Part shown: in pieces, positions 19,968-31,397 of the stretch
Numbering within the stretch: position 1 is the stretch's first letter
Layout of the letters: each line of letters starts with the position of its first letter
Source of the DNA: Methanobacterium sp.
GTDB taxonomy: Archaea; Methanobacteriota; Methanobacteria; Methanobacteriales; Methanobacteriaceae
DNA: 64,000 nucleotides
Assembly: GCA_012838205.1 (NCBI GenBank)
Contig: DUPR01000049.1
Location: 1 to 64,000, forward strand
Reading direction: 5' to 3'
Program-made: the position numbers and the translations under genes
The notes under the pieces: generated by a model
Told to the model about the DNA's origin: nothing
The model's database searches: none
The model's input: only the letters and a program-made list of their open reading frames with translations

Positions 19968-21092
19968 TTGTTATTTGGAAGCCGCCACTTGGGTTTAATA
20001 ACCGGTGACAAAACAACCACCATAAGAAAGATCTGGAAAACCCCATTATCACCAGGGGATCGTCTTCATTGCTACTGGAATTTAGTATCCAAGGAACGGG
20101 AAAAGCTTTTTGAAGCAGAAGTGACAGATGTAGAAGTAGTTAAGTTCGCTGATCTGATTCAAAACGATGCGTTGGCCCGTGAAGAAGGTTTTAAAAATGC
20201 TTCGGAATTAGAATCTGAGTTCCGGAAGATGTATCCTGAACATGTTAATGATGAATCACTTTATCAAGTGATAAGGTTTTTCAAACTACCTATTGAAGAG
20301 TGGGAAGGAACTCAGATCAATGAAAAAGCCATGATCACCAAAAGAGCCGATATTTTTTTTGATATTGGAAAATTTGATAAATCAGTGATATGTTACACTG
20401 CAGCCTTAAAAATTGACCCTAATGATGTTTATCTTTTAAATAAAAAAGGAGACAATCTTTCACGATTGGGAGAATTTAATGAAGCTCTAAAATGCTATGA
20501 TCAAGCCTTAATTAAAGAACCAAATAATGAATATATCTGGAATAACAAAGCAATAGCTCTTTTAAATTCAAATAAACCAATAGATGCACTTAAAGCTAGT
20601 GACAAAGCTATGGAAATTAATGATAGCAATTTAGTGGTCTTATATTGGAGAGGTTTTATTTTTGAAATGTTAGAACAGTACGATAAAGCACTGGAATGTT
20701 ACGATCAAATTTTAAAATTGAATCCAGATAACAGTGAGGCTTGGAATGCCAAAGGAAACCTTTTAACCCAAATTGATCGTGCAGAAGATGCGTTAGAATG
20801 TTATGATCGCTCTTTAGAGCTTTGTTTAGAAAGTGATCCTGATGCTTCCACTTGGAATCGAAAAGGAAACGCATTGATGGAGTTAAATCGTTTTAAAGAA
20901 GCATTAGAATGTTATAATAGTGCACTTTCTCTCGAACCAGAAAATGAAGTTTTTTTAAGTAATAAAGGCGTTGCGTTCATGGAATTAAACCATTTTGAAA
21001 AAGCAATGCAGTGTTTTAGAAAAGTTCTAATTATTAACCCTGAAAATGATGATGCCCAAATTTTGTTAGATGAATGCTTGGATAATCTTTAA
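19968..21092 (+). CDS. ASCH-domain protein fused to a TPR array
   Basis: About 374 aa. Residues 1-110 form an ASCH domain (GSRHLGLITGDKTTTIRKIW, then GDRLHCYW), a PUA-like RNA- or nucleotide-binding fold. From about residue 125 come seven tetratricopeptide repeats of the ALKCYDQALIKEPNNEYIWNN type, a protein-binding scaffold. The start is doubtful: TTG at 19968 is 16 bases from a strong GGAGGGTG, whereas an in-frame ATA at 19959 is ideally spaced and restores the expected MPILLFG beginning. An in-frame TAA precedes the ATA. Partner and RNA are unknown. Confidence 0.85.
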   Translation: MLFGSRHLGLITGDKTTTIRKIWKTPLSPGDRLHCYWNLVSKEREKLFEAEVTDVEVVKFADLIQNDALAREEGFKNASELESEFRKMYPEHVNDESLYQVIRFFKLPIEEWEGTQINEKAMITKRADIFFDIGKFDKSVICYTAALKIDPNDVYLLNKKGDNLSRLGEFNEALKCYDQALIKEPNNEYIWNNKAIALLNSNKPIDALKASDKAMEINDSNLVVLYWRGFIFEMLEQYDKALECYDQILKLNPDNSEAWNAKGNLLTQIDRAEDALECYDRSLELCLESDPDASTWNRKGNALMELNRFKEALECYNSALSLEPENEVFLSNKGVAFMELNHFEKAMQCFRKVLIINPENDDAQILLDECLDNL

Positions 21093-21158
21093 TCAAATTT
21101 TAAACCAATATTTTAAATTCATAAAACATCATGACAAAAAAAAGAAAAATCTAGTTTT

Positions 21159-21524
21159 TTAACTTTTTCCACTTAATAAACCTCCAATAGCTCCGCCGAC
21201 ACCCATTAAAACTATGTTAACAATTAATGAAGCAATTAAAATTGTTATGCCGGTTGTTAAACCTGCTGCAAAACCAGCAAGCCCAGCAAAAATAGTTCCC
21301 CCAATTATGAGTAATATTGCCAAAACAATGGATCCAAATGAACCAGCAACTGTTGCATTCCACAATCCCCCGATTATGCCTTCATGGACCCAGTATCCAA
21401 CTATAAATCCTGATATAAATAATCCAAGGTTAACACCCCAATATTCATTAACATATATTCCAAATAAATTGCCAAGAACTAGAGCTAAAATAAAACCTAC
21501 AACTACCGGTCCCCATTTCACCAT
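21159..21524 (-). CDS. DUF5518-type small membrane protein
   Basis: A 121 aa protein starting MVKWGPVVVGF with four Gly/Ala/Ile-rich membrane helices and no conserved catalytic residue. The layout matches DUF5518 proteins, abundant in Methanobacteria with many paralogues. AGGGGGA upstream is best spaced for the ATG at 21524; in-frame starts at 21530 and 21563 exist. Function is unknown. Confidence 0.75.
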   Translation of the reverse strand: MVKWGPVVVGFILALVLGNLFGIYVNEYWGVNLGLFISGFIVGYWVHEGIIGGLWNATVAGSFGSIVLAILLIIGGTIFAGLAGFAAGLTTGITILIASLIVNIVLMGVGGAIGGLLSGKS

Positions 21525-21955
21525 TGTCATTCCCCCTGTTTTTGTGATTACAATTATTGGCACCTAAATACATCATTACTACTACACTAAATATTTAGAT
21601 CCAAAGAATATTAAAATTTACGGAAGATTTAGTGAAGAAATGGTGCACCAAACATAGCCTTGTCTTTAAATTTTTGAAAATATAACATCCGAAAAATGTT
21701 ATATTCATCCCACTGTTATGACCAAGCTGATGATTTCACTATTTCATCAGTACAGTGCCAACAGAAATTCTCATCATTCGAACTTTTAAAATCCCCTTTC
21801 CGAGCTTTAATCATAAACTAGTGGTGATCATATTCCATTTTTTCCCTCTCCCACTATTCACTAAATGTTTTATTTCAACACTACAGAATTACAAAAAAAT
21901 CCAAAATATAAAATGTTGAAAAAATAGTTAGATGTTAATTAATACTATAAGGAGA
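21525..21955. other. Gene-free stretch with hairpins
   Basis: No gene is supported. It holds two inverted-repeat structures at 21679-21757, listed separately, between two minus-strand genes. Confidence 0.5.
21679..21757. repeat. Perfect 10-bp hairpin and a nested two-stem structure
   Basis: AATATAACAT (21679-21688) and ATGTTATATT (21696-21705) pair perfectly around a 7-base loop. Next, CACTGT (21711) pairs with ACAGTG (21752), enclosing CTGATGA (21727) paired with TCATCAG (21744). These could be operators or the fold of a small RNA; no promoter or product is shown. Confidence 0.45.
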
Positions 21956-22393
21956 TTAAAATCTTTTTTCTTGAAAAAAAAGGCATTTTGATCGCCAGGA
22001 ACAATTTCCACATATTTCATTAACTGTCTGCCCATCTAAATTTTTAGTAATCAATGAAATCTGTGAAGCAGAAACAATTGATCCTTCTTCAATTTTTAAG
22101 TTTTGGAGTACTAATGAATCCAAAAACATAACACTATTAGGGGATGATGACTCAGCATTGCATATCCCTTTATTATTATGAGGACAACATTCACAGATTA
22201 AATCAGCACCATTTACAATTTTAATAAAAGAAAAAGGGTTTTTTAGGATTTGTTCAGTAATTTTAGCCATGTTATCGGTGAATTCTTTACTGTAACCAAA
22301 TCCCTGGAATCCCTGAATGCAGAGAAGGTGGTGGGCCCTGATCCTTAAAGGCTTAGAACCAACGCCATTTTCGACGTTTTTAACCATGAACAA
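21956..22393 (-). CDS. DUF1284 family cysteine-rich protein
   Basis: A 145 aa protein. The DUF1284 signature is clear: LRIRAHHLLCIQGFQGFGYS, followed by FTDNMAKI. Cysteines cluster in ICECCPHNNKGIC and CGNCSWRSKC and probably bind an Fe-S cluster. Found in many anaerobes, often next to unrelated genes; function unknown. It lies 24 bases after bioY on the same strand and may share its transcript. Confidence 0.88.
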   Translation of the reverse strand: MFMVKNVENGVGSKPLRIRAHHLLCIQGFQGFGYSKEFTDNMAKITEQILKNPFSFIKIVNGADLICECCPHNNKGICNAESSSPNSVMFLDSLVLQNLKIEEGSIVSASQISLITKNLDGQTVNEICGNCSWRSKCLFFQEKRF

Positions 22394-22417
22394 AAAACCT
22401 CTGATAAGTTCTAGGTT

Positions 22418-23035
22418 TTAATATTCTTCTTTAGGAGTTATGGCTTTAGTAAGAGCAACTGCTCCGCCTATTTTCACCAAGTCACCCAAAACAAATGGTA
22501 AAAACCCCATGCTTAATAATGTTAAAACTGTAGGAAAGCTTCCTTCAACTATGTACATCCATAATCCCAATCCTAAAAGTCCAGGAATATAAATTAGAGC
22601 GAAATTGGCCAGGGAAATTAATCCCAGCATTGAATGGAAGTTACGGGATTCAGTGTATTTATCAGTGAAGTGACCCAAGAAAAGTGCAGCTAGAACAAAG
22701 CCAATAAAGTATCCGCCAGTTGATCCTAAAAAGATGCTGTAACCCCCGGTTAACCCAGCAAACCAGGGCACGCCTAATAAACCTATTGTCAAATAAATAA
22801 GTAGGCTGATTCCACCCCACCAACGTCCCAAAACCACACCTGCCATTAAAACAGCGAAGGTTTGAGCAGTGATGGGTACAGGAGTCCAAGGTAAGGGTAT
22901 TATAACTTGTGCCATGATTCCAGTTATGCATGCCATGAAAAAGGCCATGAACACCTTATTTACCAGTGAAGTATTAGAACGCCATGCGAAAAGCGAGTAT
23001 CTTTTCTGAAAATAATTTTCAATACTGATTTCCAT
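22418..23035 (-). CDS. bioY: Biotin transporter BioY (ECF S-component)
   Basis: A 205 aa membrane protein with six helices. BioY marks: ALMAGVVLGRWWGG, LIYLTIGLLGVPWFAG, and GSTGGYFIGFVLAAL. BioY binds biotin and works alone or with an ECF energising module, which is not in the window. GGAGTGAT directly before the ATG at 23035 sets the start (another ATG six codons earlier is weaker). Methanogens need biotin for pyruvate carboxylase. A dyad beside the TATA-like element upstream may be a regulator site. Confidence 0.93.
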   Translation of the reverse strand: MEISIENYFQKRYSLFAWRSNTSLVNKVFMAFFMACITGIMAQVIIPLPWTPVPITAQTFAVLMAGVVLGRWWGGISLLIYLTIGLLGVPWFAGLTGGYSIFLGSTGGYFIGFVLAALFLGHFTDKYTESRNFHSMLGLISLANFALIYIPGLLGLGLWMYIVEGSFPTVLTLLSMGFLPFVLGDLVKIGGAVALTKAITPKEEY

Positions 23036-23110
23036 TTTATCACTCCCATGCATGTTTAACAGTTTTATTGTGTTTCAAATTTATTAAGTCATTTAATTAT
23101 ATCTTCAAGA

Positions 23111-23131
23111 ATTTAAATAGCAGATATGCTA
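23111..23131 (-). promoter_or_regulatory. Candidate bioY promoter and operator
   Basis: On the minus strand the palindrome TAGCA-TATC-TGCTA (23131-23118) runs straight into a TATA-like ATTTAAAT (23118-23111), about 75 bases ahead of the bioY start. A biotin-responsive repressor binding here would cover the BRE/TATA region. Suggestive only. Confidence 0.35.
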
Positions 23132-23587
23132 ATATGGCTGCTTTAATCACTTAATAATTCAAATGTTTAAAAAATCATTGCAACTTTTAATAAAGCTTTA
23201 TAAATCTCCTTTACTACTTAGATTCAATGATTAATATATACTTATCCTAAGTTTAAATTACCTGCATTAAAAGATTTAAATTGAAAAATGGAAAAAATTA
23301 AAGAAAATTTAACAAATCGGATTTACAAGAAAATTCTGGTCCAAAATTGTATCATTCAATTGCATCTATCTAATTATCGATTTTAAATTCACCATACATT
23401 CCCATTGTATTAATAATAATATATTTATTGAATTGAAAAATATTTAAAGTAAAAATATTATTTTAAGTGCATTTTCCCCCATTGAACGTAGCAGAATTAT
23501 TTTTAATTGGTCATAACTCCATTCACTAATTCACTAATACGCATTATTACAACACGATAAGGTGCATTATTGTAATGAGTCCATCTT
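23132..23587. other. AT-rich gene-free stretch between bioY and padR
   Basis: No coding frame is supported. It contains a tandem ATTCACTA pair near 23520 and a GCATTATT direct repeat (23541 and 23564) just past the padR stop. Nothing else stands out. Confidence 0.4.
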
Positions 23588-23890
23588 TTATTGAATTATT
23601 ACTTCATTTATTAGTTTTTTGATTTTTTTACGAGAATCCTGTAGTAATTTTTCACCATTGACGGTTATTTTATAATATTTCCTTATTTTTCCACGAACAT
23701 TTTTTTTCCTACTTTTCAAAAAGCCTTCCTTTTCGAGAGAATGTAAAATTGGATAGATTGTACCAGGACTCACTTGGTAACCTAATTTTTTAAGTTCATC
23801 AATCATTTGAACTCCGTAAATTTCTTTTTTACTTGCACGATAAAGAATGTGAATCCTAATAAATCCCAGGAAGAATTTTCTATTTAACAT
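23588..23890 (-). CDS. PadR-family transcriptional regulator
   Basis: A 100 aa winged-helix protein: LGFIRIHILYRASKKEIYGVQMIDELKKLGY with SPGTIYPILHSLEKEGFL as recognition and wing, then KYYKITVNGEKLL. The frame extends 43 codons upstream, but those codons cover the AT-rich repeat array and look non-coding, so the ATG at 23890 is chosen. PadR proteins repress nearby genes, commonly transporters, and themselves. The only partner in range is the array of GATATY repeats upstream, which suggests autoregulation. Confidence 0.88.
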   Translation of the reverse strand: MLNRKFFLGFIRIHILYRASKKEIYGVQMIDELKKLGYQVSPGTIYPILHSLEKEGFLKSRKKNVRGKIRKYYKITVNGEKLLQDSRKKIKKLINEVIIQ

Positions 23891-23913
23891 AAATTCTGTA
23901 CCCCTACTATTTT

Positions 23914-23978
23914 GATATCTATTTTCGATATTTAATTTAGATATCGAGTTTAGATATCTTATATTGATATTAACATAT
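23914..23978. repeat. Five tandem 13-bp repeats starting GATATY upstream of padR
   Basis: GATATC or GATATT occurs at 23914, 23927, 23940, 23953 and 23966, exactly 13 bases apart. The consensus unit is GATATCTAATTTA, with the last copies most diverged. TTTAGATATC is repeated exactly at 23936 and 23949. The array lies 24-88 bases before the padR start and probably spans its promoter. Confidence 0.75.
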
Positions 23979-24345
23979 AAAATTTTTCTAATTTTTTCAT
24001 GAAAAAAAATTAAACCCATACAACCTCAATTGAATAATTAAAATGTAAGCAACATAAGGATATGTTTGGTAGCCATATTATATTAATATATTTTTATATT
24101 TATTTAATAAAAGAATAATTAAATTCTATTTTTAAACCATATTCTCTAATCATAAAACACACAATGGTTAAAATATAAATAAGTTGAATTCCTTAAAAAG
24201 ACGAAACAGCACTAATATTTGATGAATACCCCCTAATACCGCTAAAAATGAATTAAAAAGCTTTAAATTTCTTATAAATATTATAGGGATATTTAATTGA
24301 ATATTAACAGTTCAAAACAACCACACTTGAACCTCACTTGCGTTT
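23979..24345. other. AT-rich gene-free stretch
   Basis: No gene, tRNA or strong repeat is visible. Low-complexity A/T dominates, with TATA-like elements in both orientations. Confidence 0.4.
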
Positions 24346-24546
24346 TTATAATTTTAAAGATAATTTATGCAATGATTCGTTGAAACTGATCGTTGAAAGA
24401 TCAAAACCATTCCAAGCATTCAAAACATAAAATGCCGGAACATCAAAACCTTCATCAACCGTACTTTTGATAATCTTTATAAGCACGTAACCCTGAAATT
24501 GCCATATTTTAAAATAAGTTTTTACTCGTAAATCCCATGATTTAAC
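24346..24546 (-). pseudogene. Possible remnant of a coding sequence downstream of xerA
   Basis: A 66-codon minus-strand frame is open between stops but has no ATG start. Its translation has protein-like composition, for example VDEGFDVPAFYVLNAWNGF and ISFNESLHKLSLKL, unlike the low-complexity surroundings. It may be the 3' end of a lost gene. I do not recognise the family. The call rests on composition alone. Confidence 0.3.
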
Positions 24547-24577
24547 TTATATTAATAATAACAATGTTAAAGCATTA

Positions 24578-25576
24578 TTAAACTAATTTAGCACGATCAT
24601 AAACATTCTTGAGTGTTTCCATATCTACACTGGTGTATATTTGAGTTGTTGATAGGTTAGAGTGGCCTAAGAGTTGTTGAATAGCACGGATATCCACACC
24701 ATTTTTTAACAAATGTGTGGCAAAGGAATGCCGTAATATATGAGGAGTTACCTTCTTTTTTATGCCTGCAACCCTAGCATAGTCTTTTATCATCATTTGA
24801 ACATAACGAGGGGTAAGATGGTTCCCTCTACGATTGACAAAAATATATTCACTGTCACAAGATCGTTTTTGAATATATTCTACCAATATTTCACGAGTAG
24901 CATCATCAAACAGGACAATTCTGTCTTTTTCACCCTTACCTCTGATTCGAATGGTTCTTTCATCAATATCAACGTGGTTAAGTTCTAAAGTGACTAATTC
25001 AGATACTCTCAAACCAGAAGAATATAAGAGGGCCAATATAAGTTTATTTCTGAGCTTTAAAGATTCAGATGATGGGGAATCTGAGTCCATGGGATGGTAA
25101 CTATCTAGAGCATTTATGAGGGTTTTAACTTCATCCTCATTAAGAGATTTAGGGAGTGATTTGGTTCTTTTTGGAGTTTTCACCTCTTCAAGGATGTGAA
25201 CCCCCCCAAATTCGAAAAATTTTTTTACCACGACTGTAACCAAGTAGATATAATTTTGTGACACTTTTTTTTCACGCTTTAAATGGCGTATGAAACGTTT
25301 GAAGCCCCTTAAAACTTGTTTTTCATTTTTTAGTTCTTTTTCGTCTTTCAAAAAATTGTGAAAATTTCTGATTATAGAGCGGTATGTTTTGATGGTATTA
25401 TGGGAGTAGTTTCGTATTTCCAATTCAAAAAGATAATCTTCCATCATTTCCAGAAGATCATAAACTTCCAAAAAATTCTTCTCATTGGGGTAATTAGAAG
25501 TCTTACCTTCCAATTTTTCAAAATTGTTTGGATCTTCATGGGATAGTTTCCAGTTTCCCTTAGAATAATGGGTCAT
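24578..25576 (-). CDS. xerA: Tyrosine recombinase XerA/XerC-type
   Basis: A 332 aa recombinase. The N-terminal SAM-like domain spans about residues 38-125; the catalytic domain has R190 (SSGLRVSEL), K214 (RGKGEKDRI), H279 and R282 ([14 protein letters not shown]), H305 (LLGHSNLST) and nucleophile Y314 (TQIYTSVD). All catalytic positions are intact. In archaea XerA resolves chromosome dimers at a dif site. No integrase-linked phage genes or att repeats are seen, so the housekeeping role is preferred. The extra 30-residue N-terminal lead is not typical. Confidence 0.92.
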   Translation of the reverse strand: MTHYSKGNWKLSHEDPNNFEKLEGKTSNYPNEKNFLEVYDLLEMMEDYLFELEIRNYSHNTIKTYRSIIRNFHNFLKDEKELKNEKQVLRGFKRFIRHLKREKKVSQNYIYLVTVVVKKFFEFGGVHILEEVKTPKRTKSLPKSLNEDEVKTLINALDSYHPMDSDSPSSESLKLRNKLILALLYSSGLRVSELVTLELNHVDIDERTIRIRGKGEKDRIVLFDDATREILVEYIQKRSCDSEYIFVNRRGNHLTPRYVQMMIKDYARVAGIKKKVTPHILRHSFATHLLKNGVDIRAIQQLLGHSNLSTTQIYTSVDMETLKNVYDRAKLV

Positions 25577-25857
25577 ATTATCAATAATTAATTTTTTATA
25601 ATTTTAAACCAACTTTAGGCTCTGTATATAAGAATATTTCTAATAAAATAATTAAATCTTTCCATTCTTCATCTAATATATACAAAATAGGATAATTTTT
25701 ATAATAATAACTTTGACAGTAGATTAAGAAAAATAATAGTTAATATTAATTAGTTAATATCAAATATAATAAATAAAAAGAATGCTAATCCAAAATTATT
25801 TCTGGATCAGCCATTTTATGAAAAGATTCTAAAAAATTATTGGCAAAAATATATAGA

Positions 25858-27024
<1,167 letters not shown>

Positions 27025-27091
27025 ATTATGGGCCTCCATCAATGTATAGATACTACTGATAAAATGAGGCTATCATACATGCAGCCTGAAG

Positions 27092-27531
<440 letters not shown>

Positions 27532-27854
27532 GATAAGCCCTATTGATGGTGCTAAGTAAGTATCTAATAAATATTATACATTATCTCCTATATAAAATTG
27601 AAGTTATTAAAACATTCATCTTTCCCACTTAAATTGTTTTAAACAAAAAAATAACAGAAAAAATTTATAGAGATTTAACTACTGATTAAAAGAAGCAAAA
27701 AACTGTCGAGCACTTTGCAATATGTCTTCATGATTATTAATTGTGTTTTCTGTAGGTATCGTGATTTGTGATGCTTGAATAAAAAATTTATATATGAATT
27801 ATACATAATAATGTAAGTGAATATAGATGTTATAACATACTGGAGGGCCTAAGA
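27532..27854. other. Divergent intergenic stretch before the DUF211 gene
   Basis: No gene with a start codon is seen. Near its end are a TATA-like TTTATATATG (about 27787) and the palindrome ATGTTATAACAT (27827-27838) in the DUF211 leader. Confidence 0.45.
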
Positions 27855-28145
<291 letters not shown>

Positions 28146-28149
28146 TTTT

Positions 28150-28827
28150 ATGACTGGAAAAATTGAAGTTTCCACTGATTATCTATTAAAAAAGTTCTCA
28201 TCCAAAAAATATCATGACCCAACTGATGTTACAACGGAAAATGTCGATGTAACCACTTCCCAGATCTCAGATGCTTTGAAGAATTTAACTGGAAAATATG
28301 GAGTTATTCAAGGGGTTAAACCAATTAAAAAGAATTTGAAAATTAATGGTAGGGTTGTTACTGTTAAAACTAAACAAAATGATTGGGGAACCCCGCTTAA
28401 GGCCATCGAAAATGCCCAAAAAAATGATATTATTTTTATATCTTGCGATGGGGATGAAATTGCAGTGTGGGGTGAACTTTTCTCTAAGTACTCCCAAAAA
28501 CGAGGCCTTGGTGGCACCGTTATCTTTGGGGCTATGAGAGATATAGAAGCGGTTTATAATCTTGATTACCCTGTTTTTTCACGTGCAATAGTTCCTAATG
28601 CAGGAGAACCAAAAGCTAATGGGGAAACCAACATCAATCTTGAGTGTAGTGGGGTAAAAGTTAAACCTGGGGACTGGATTTTTGGAGATGACTGCGGAGT
28701 GGTTGTAATAGATAAAGAACTAGTTGATAATGTAATTGAAGAGGCAGTTAAAATTAAAATGAATGAAGATGAAATTCTCAGCCAACTTGAAGAAGGCGCG
28801 TTTTTATCGGATATTTTAAGTATTTGA
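28150..28827 (+). CDS. RraA-like / HMG aldolase-fold protein
   Basis: A 225 aa protein of the RraA fold: VTTSQISDALKN near the start, GVIQGVKPI, NDIIFISCDGDEIAVWGEL, then GGTVIFGAMRDIEAV and PVFSRAIVPNAGEP, and a C-terminal GDWIFGDDCGVVVI. The fold covers aldolases such as HMG/CHA aldolase and RNase E inhibitors; archaeal members are uncharacterised or act as aldolases in carbon metabolism. The R-D catalytic pair seems retained (AMRDIEAV). Function unproven. Confidence 0.85.
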   Translation: MTGKIEVSTDYLLKKFSSKKYHDPTDVTTENVDVTTSQISDALKNLTGKYGVIQGVKPIKKNLKINGRVVTVKTKQNDWGTPLKAIENAQKNDIIFISCDGDEIAVWGELFSKYSQKRGLGGTVIFGAMRDIEAVYNLDYPVFSRAIVPNAGEPKANGETNINLECSGVKVKPGDWIFGDDCGVVVIDKELVDNVIEEAVKIKMNEDEILSQLEEGAFLSDILSI

Positions 28828-28954
28828 TTTATCTAATCAATTTATCATGTAATGAATTGAGTTTAATTTTTCAACTTAACTTTATTTAATATAGCACAGA
28901 GTGATTGTTGCCGAAATTCTTTTTAATGAAGACTTAGAATCTTTTGAGGTGTTT

Positions 28955-30022
28955 ATGCAAGACACGTACAAAGTTATTAGAAAATATAAATGGAAAATAT
29001 TAACCACATTTGCAGTGGCTGCTTTTTTGATTTTTGCAATGACTTTCCTAATTGGCTTTGATGAAGTTATTACAACTTTAAAAAAAGCTAAATCCGAATG
29101 GATAATATTTAATTTTATTATAGAAGCCATAATAACGCTAGTTTGGACTGCTCGGTGGAAAATGATACTGGATGTGGTGGATACCGCCCCTAAATTTAGA
29201 ACACTTTACATGATGCTTTTGGCTAGCTTGTTTGGAAACAATGTTACACCAAGTGCTGCAGGAGGAGAACCACTTAGAGCCTATCTTTTAAAAGAAATCG
29301 AAGGTACACCATTTGAAATTGGTTTTGCAACATCTACCGCGGATCGAGTTTTTGAATTTCTCCCATTCATACTAATATCAATTATCGCCGCACTATTTGT
29401 GCTTTCTTGGAAAATACCCCCTGTTACCCAAGTCTTAGTTATTGTAATGATCATCTTTTCTATCTCTTTATTTGGCATATTAATTTATGCAGGGCTCCGT
29501 AAAGAAATGACCCAGAAAATAATAATTTCTATTGCTAAATCAATCTATCCAACGGTTATCAGATTAACTAAACAAGATATCTCCTTTAATGAAATTCGAG
29601 AAAAAATAGTTGTTTATATAAATCGTTTTTCCACTGGATTTTTAACAGCCCTAAAAGATCGCGATGTATTTTTGGTAGCTTTTCTCCTCTCTTTTGCAAT
29701 GTGGGGTTTAGATATGTTAAGGATGTATGTATGTTTTGGGGCTTTGGGAGTATATCCTCCATTAGTACCATTGGTGATTATATACACTATTGGAATCCTG
29801 ATTTCCCTCTTACCCCTCCTTCCAGGAGCTTGGGGCATAAGAGAAGGAACATTAATCGCTCTTTTTGCTGTTGTGGGAGTTTCAGCAGATGTAGTAATGG
29901 CTGCCAGCCTCATCGATCGTTTAGCCAGTTATATTGTTCCCACAATAATTGGCGCCATTGCAGCCCTCTATTATGGTCAAAAAGTCAAAAACAAAAATAA
30001 TTTCACACCATTAAACAATTAA
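28955..30022 (+). CDS. UPF0104 / lysylphosphatidylglycerol-synthase-like flippase (TIGR00374)
   Basis: A 355 aa membrane protein with about eight helices. The family motifs are ASLFGNNVTPSAAGGEPLRAYLLK and LPLLPGAWGIREG. These belong to the LPG-synthase transmembrane/UPF0104 family, implicated in lipid or lipid-linked saccharide flipping. GAGGTG three bases before the ATG at 28955 sets the start; an earlier in-frame GTG at 28901 is possible. It stands alone between DUF211/RraA and gar1. Confidence 0.85.
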   Translation: MQDTYKVIRKYKWKILTTFAVAAFLIFAMTFLIGFDEVITTLKKAKSEWIIFNFIIEAIITLVWTARWKMILDVVDTAPKFRTLYMMLLASLFGNNVTPSAAGGEPLRAYLLKEIEGTPFEIGFATSTADRVFEFLPFILISIIAALFVLSWKIPPVTQVLVIVMIIFSISLFGILIYAGLRKEMTQKIIISIAKSIYPTVIRLTKQDISFNEIREKIVVYINRFSTGFLTALKDRDVFLVAFLLSFAMWGLDMLRMYVCFGALGVYPPLVPLVIIYTIGILISLLPLLPGAWGIREGTLIALFAVVGVSADVVMAASLIDRLASYIVPTIIGAIAALYYGQKVKNKNNFTPLNN

Positions 30023-30072
30023 CTGAACATGATGCATTTTAGATATAATATGATCTTTTTTATAAATCTATC

Positions 30073-30087
30073 GAAATATTTATATAG
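30073..30087 (+). promoter_or_regulatory. BRE/TATA promoter of gar1-tfb
   Basis: CGAAATA followed by TTTATATAG ends 45 bases before the gar1 ATG. Purines upstream of a canonical TATA box match the archaeal BRE-TATA layout. Confidence 0.5.
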
Positions 30088-30132
30088 TAGTTCTGTAAGA
30101 ATATTAGTATATAAGATTTTCGGTTTTAGTGC

Positions 30133-30408
30133 ATGAAGAAACTTGGGAATATACTGCATCTGTCTAACCGAGGGCGAATTATACTCCGATCACATCAAAC
30201 CCCCGCATTGGGGTTGTCTGTTTTTAACTCTCGTAAAAAGAAAATAGGTTTTATTCACGACGTTTTCGGACCAACTAAGGATCCTTACATCTCAGTAAAG
30301 ATTGATGCAAAAAATTCTAAAAACTTTGAAAACAGAGTTGGAGATAGTATTTATGTACCTAAACAAGCCAAGAAGAAATGGGGGCGACGGAAACGAAAGA
30401 AGAATTAA
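30133..30408 (+). CDS. gar1: H/ACA ribonucleoprotein component Gar1
   Basis: A 91 aa protein with the Gar1 beta-barrel: [36 protein letters not shown], and a basic tail ending GRRKRKKN. Gar1 binds Cbf5 in the H/ACA RNP that makes pseudouridine in rRNA. Its last 31 bases overlap the longest frame of tfb, the same pair seen in other Euryarchaeota, so the two are co-transcribed. Confidence 0.93.
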   Translation: MKKLGNILHLSNRGRIILRSHQTPALGLSVFNSRKKKIGFIHDVFGPTKDPYISVKIDAKNSKNFENRVGDSIYVPKQAKKKWGRRKRKKN

Positions 30409-31397
30409 TTGAAAACGTTCCCGAAATGACCAAAAAGACTGAAGTTTCGGGAAAAGAACAGATGAAACAGGACATGTCCGAGATTGAAAAAATCGAGACA
30501 AAATGTCCAGAATGTGAATCTGAAAAACTTATAAATGATCATGAACGTGGCGAGATCGTATGCGGTGCCTGTGGCCTGGTAATTGATGACAACCTGGTGG
30601 ATATGGGACCAGAATGGAGGGCTTTTGACCATGAACAACGTGATAAAAGAACAAGGGTAGGTGCGCCCATCACTTACACAATTCACGATAAGGGTCTTTC
30701 CACCATGATCGACTGGCGGAACAAAGATATCTATGGAAGGGACATCCCCGCCAGGAACAGAGCGCAGTGGTATCGTCTGCGAAAATGGCAAAGAAAAATT
30801 AGGATATCTGGTGCAACCGAACGAAACTTAGCCTTTGCACTGTCTGAACTTGACCGTGACTCTTCTAGACTGGGACTTCCACGAAGTGTCAGAGAAGCTG
30901 CATCCGTAGTGTATCGTAATGCAGTAGAAAACAAACTCATTAGAGGACGTAGCATTGAAGGCGTGGTAGCAGCATCTCTTTATGCAGCTTGCAGAAGGTG
31001 TAATGTCCCCCGAACCCTTGATGAAATTGCAGAAGTATCCAGAGTTAGTAAGAAAGAAGTAGGTAGAACTTATCGTTTCCTTACCAGAGAACTCAATATC
31101 AAACTACCGCCAACTAGCCCAGTTGACTATGTGCCCCGTTTTGCCAGCGAATTGAATCTTTCAGGAGAAGTGCAATCAAAAGCCATAGAAATCATAGAAA
31201 AAGCCATGGAAAAAGGTTTAACTTCTGGAAGAGGGCCAACAGGAGTCGCTGCCGCAGCACTCTACATTGCCTCAGTATTACTGGGTGAAAGAAAAACCCA
31301 ACGTGATGTGGCAGACATAGCAGGAGTGACAGAAGTAACTATTCGTAACCGATACAAAGAACTTACAGAACAGTTGGATATGGGTGTTACACTTTAA
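30378..31397 (+). CDS. tfb: Transcription initiation factor IIB (TFB)
   Basis: Up to 339 aa. An N-terminal Zn ribbon (KCPECES, CGACG), B-finger/reader [18 protein letters not shown], then two cyclin folds: [14 protein letters not shown] through RYRFLTREL, and [11 protein letters not shown] to the helix-turn-helix [26 protein letters not shown] recruits RNA polymerase to TBP-DNA and reads the BRE. The ATG at 30378 overlaps gar1 by 31 bases; ATGs at 30426 and later, before the ribbon, are alternatives. Confidence 0.95.
   Translation: MGATETKEELIENVPEMTKKTEVSGKEQMKQDMSEIEKIETKCPECESEKLINDHERGEIVCGACGLVIDDNLVDMGPEWRAFDHEQRDKRTRVGAPITYTIHDKGLSTMIDWRNKDIYGRDIPARNRAQWYRLRKWQRKIRISGATERNLAFALSELDRDSSRLGLPRSVREAASVVYRNAVENKLIRGRSIEGVVAASLYAACRRCNVPRTLDEIAEVSRVSKKEVGRTYRFLTRELNIKLPPTSPVDYVPRFASELNLSGEVQSKAIEIIEKAMEKGLTSGRGPTGVAAAALYIASVLLGERKTQRDVADIAGVTEVTIRNRYKELTEQLDMGVTL

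Noticed and set aside
23541..23571. GCATTATT direct repeat near the padR stop
   Set aside because: Only two short copies; no clear role.
24578..25576. Reading xerA as a prophage or integron integrase
   Set aside because: No phage genes, attachment repeats or cassette array nearby; sequence fits the archaeal Xer class.
27682..27798. Minus-strand frame with protein-like composition (39 codons)
   Set aside because: No start codon and too short; only noted as possible remnant.
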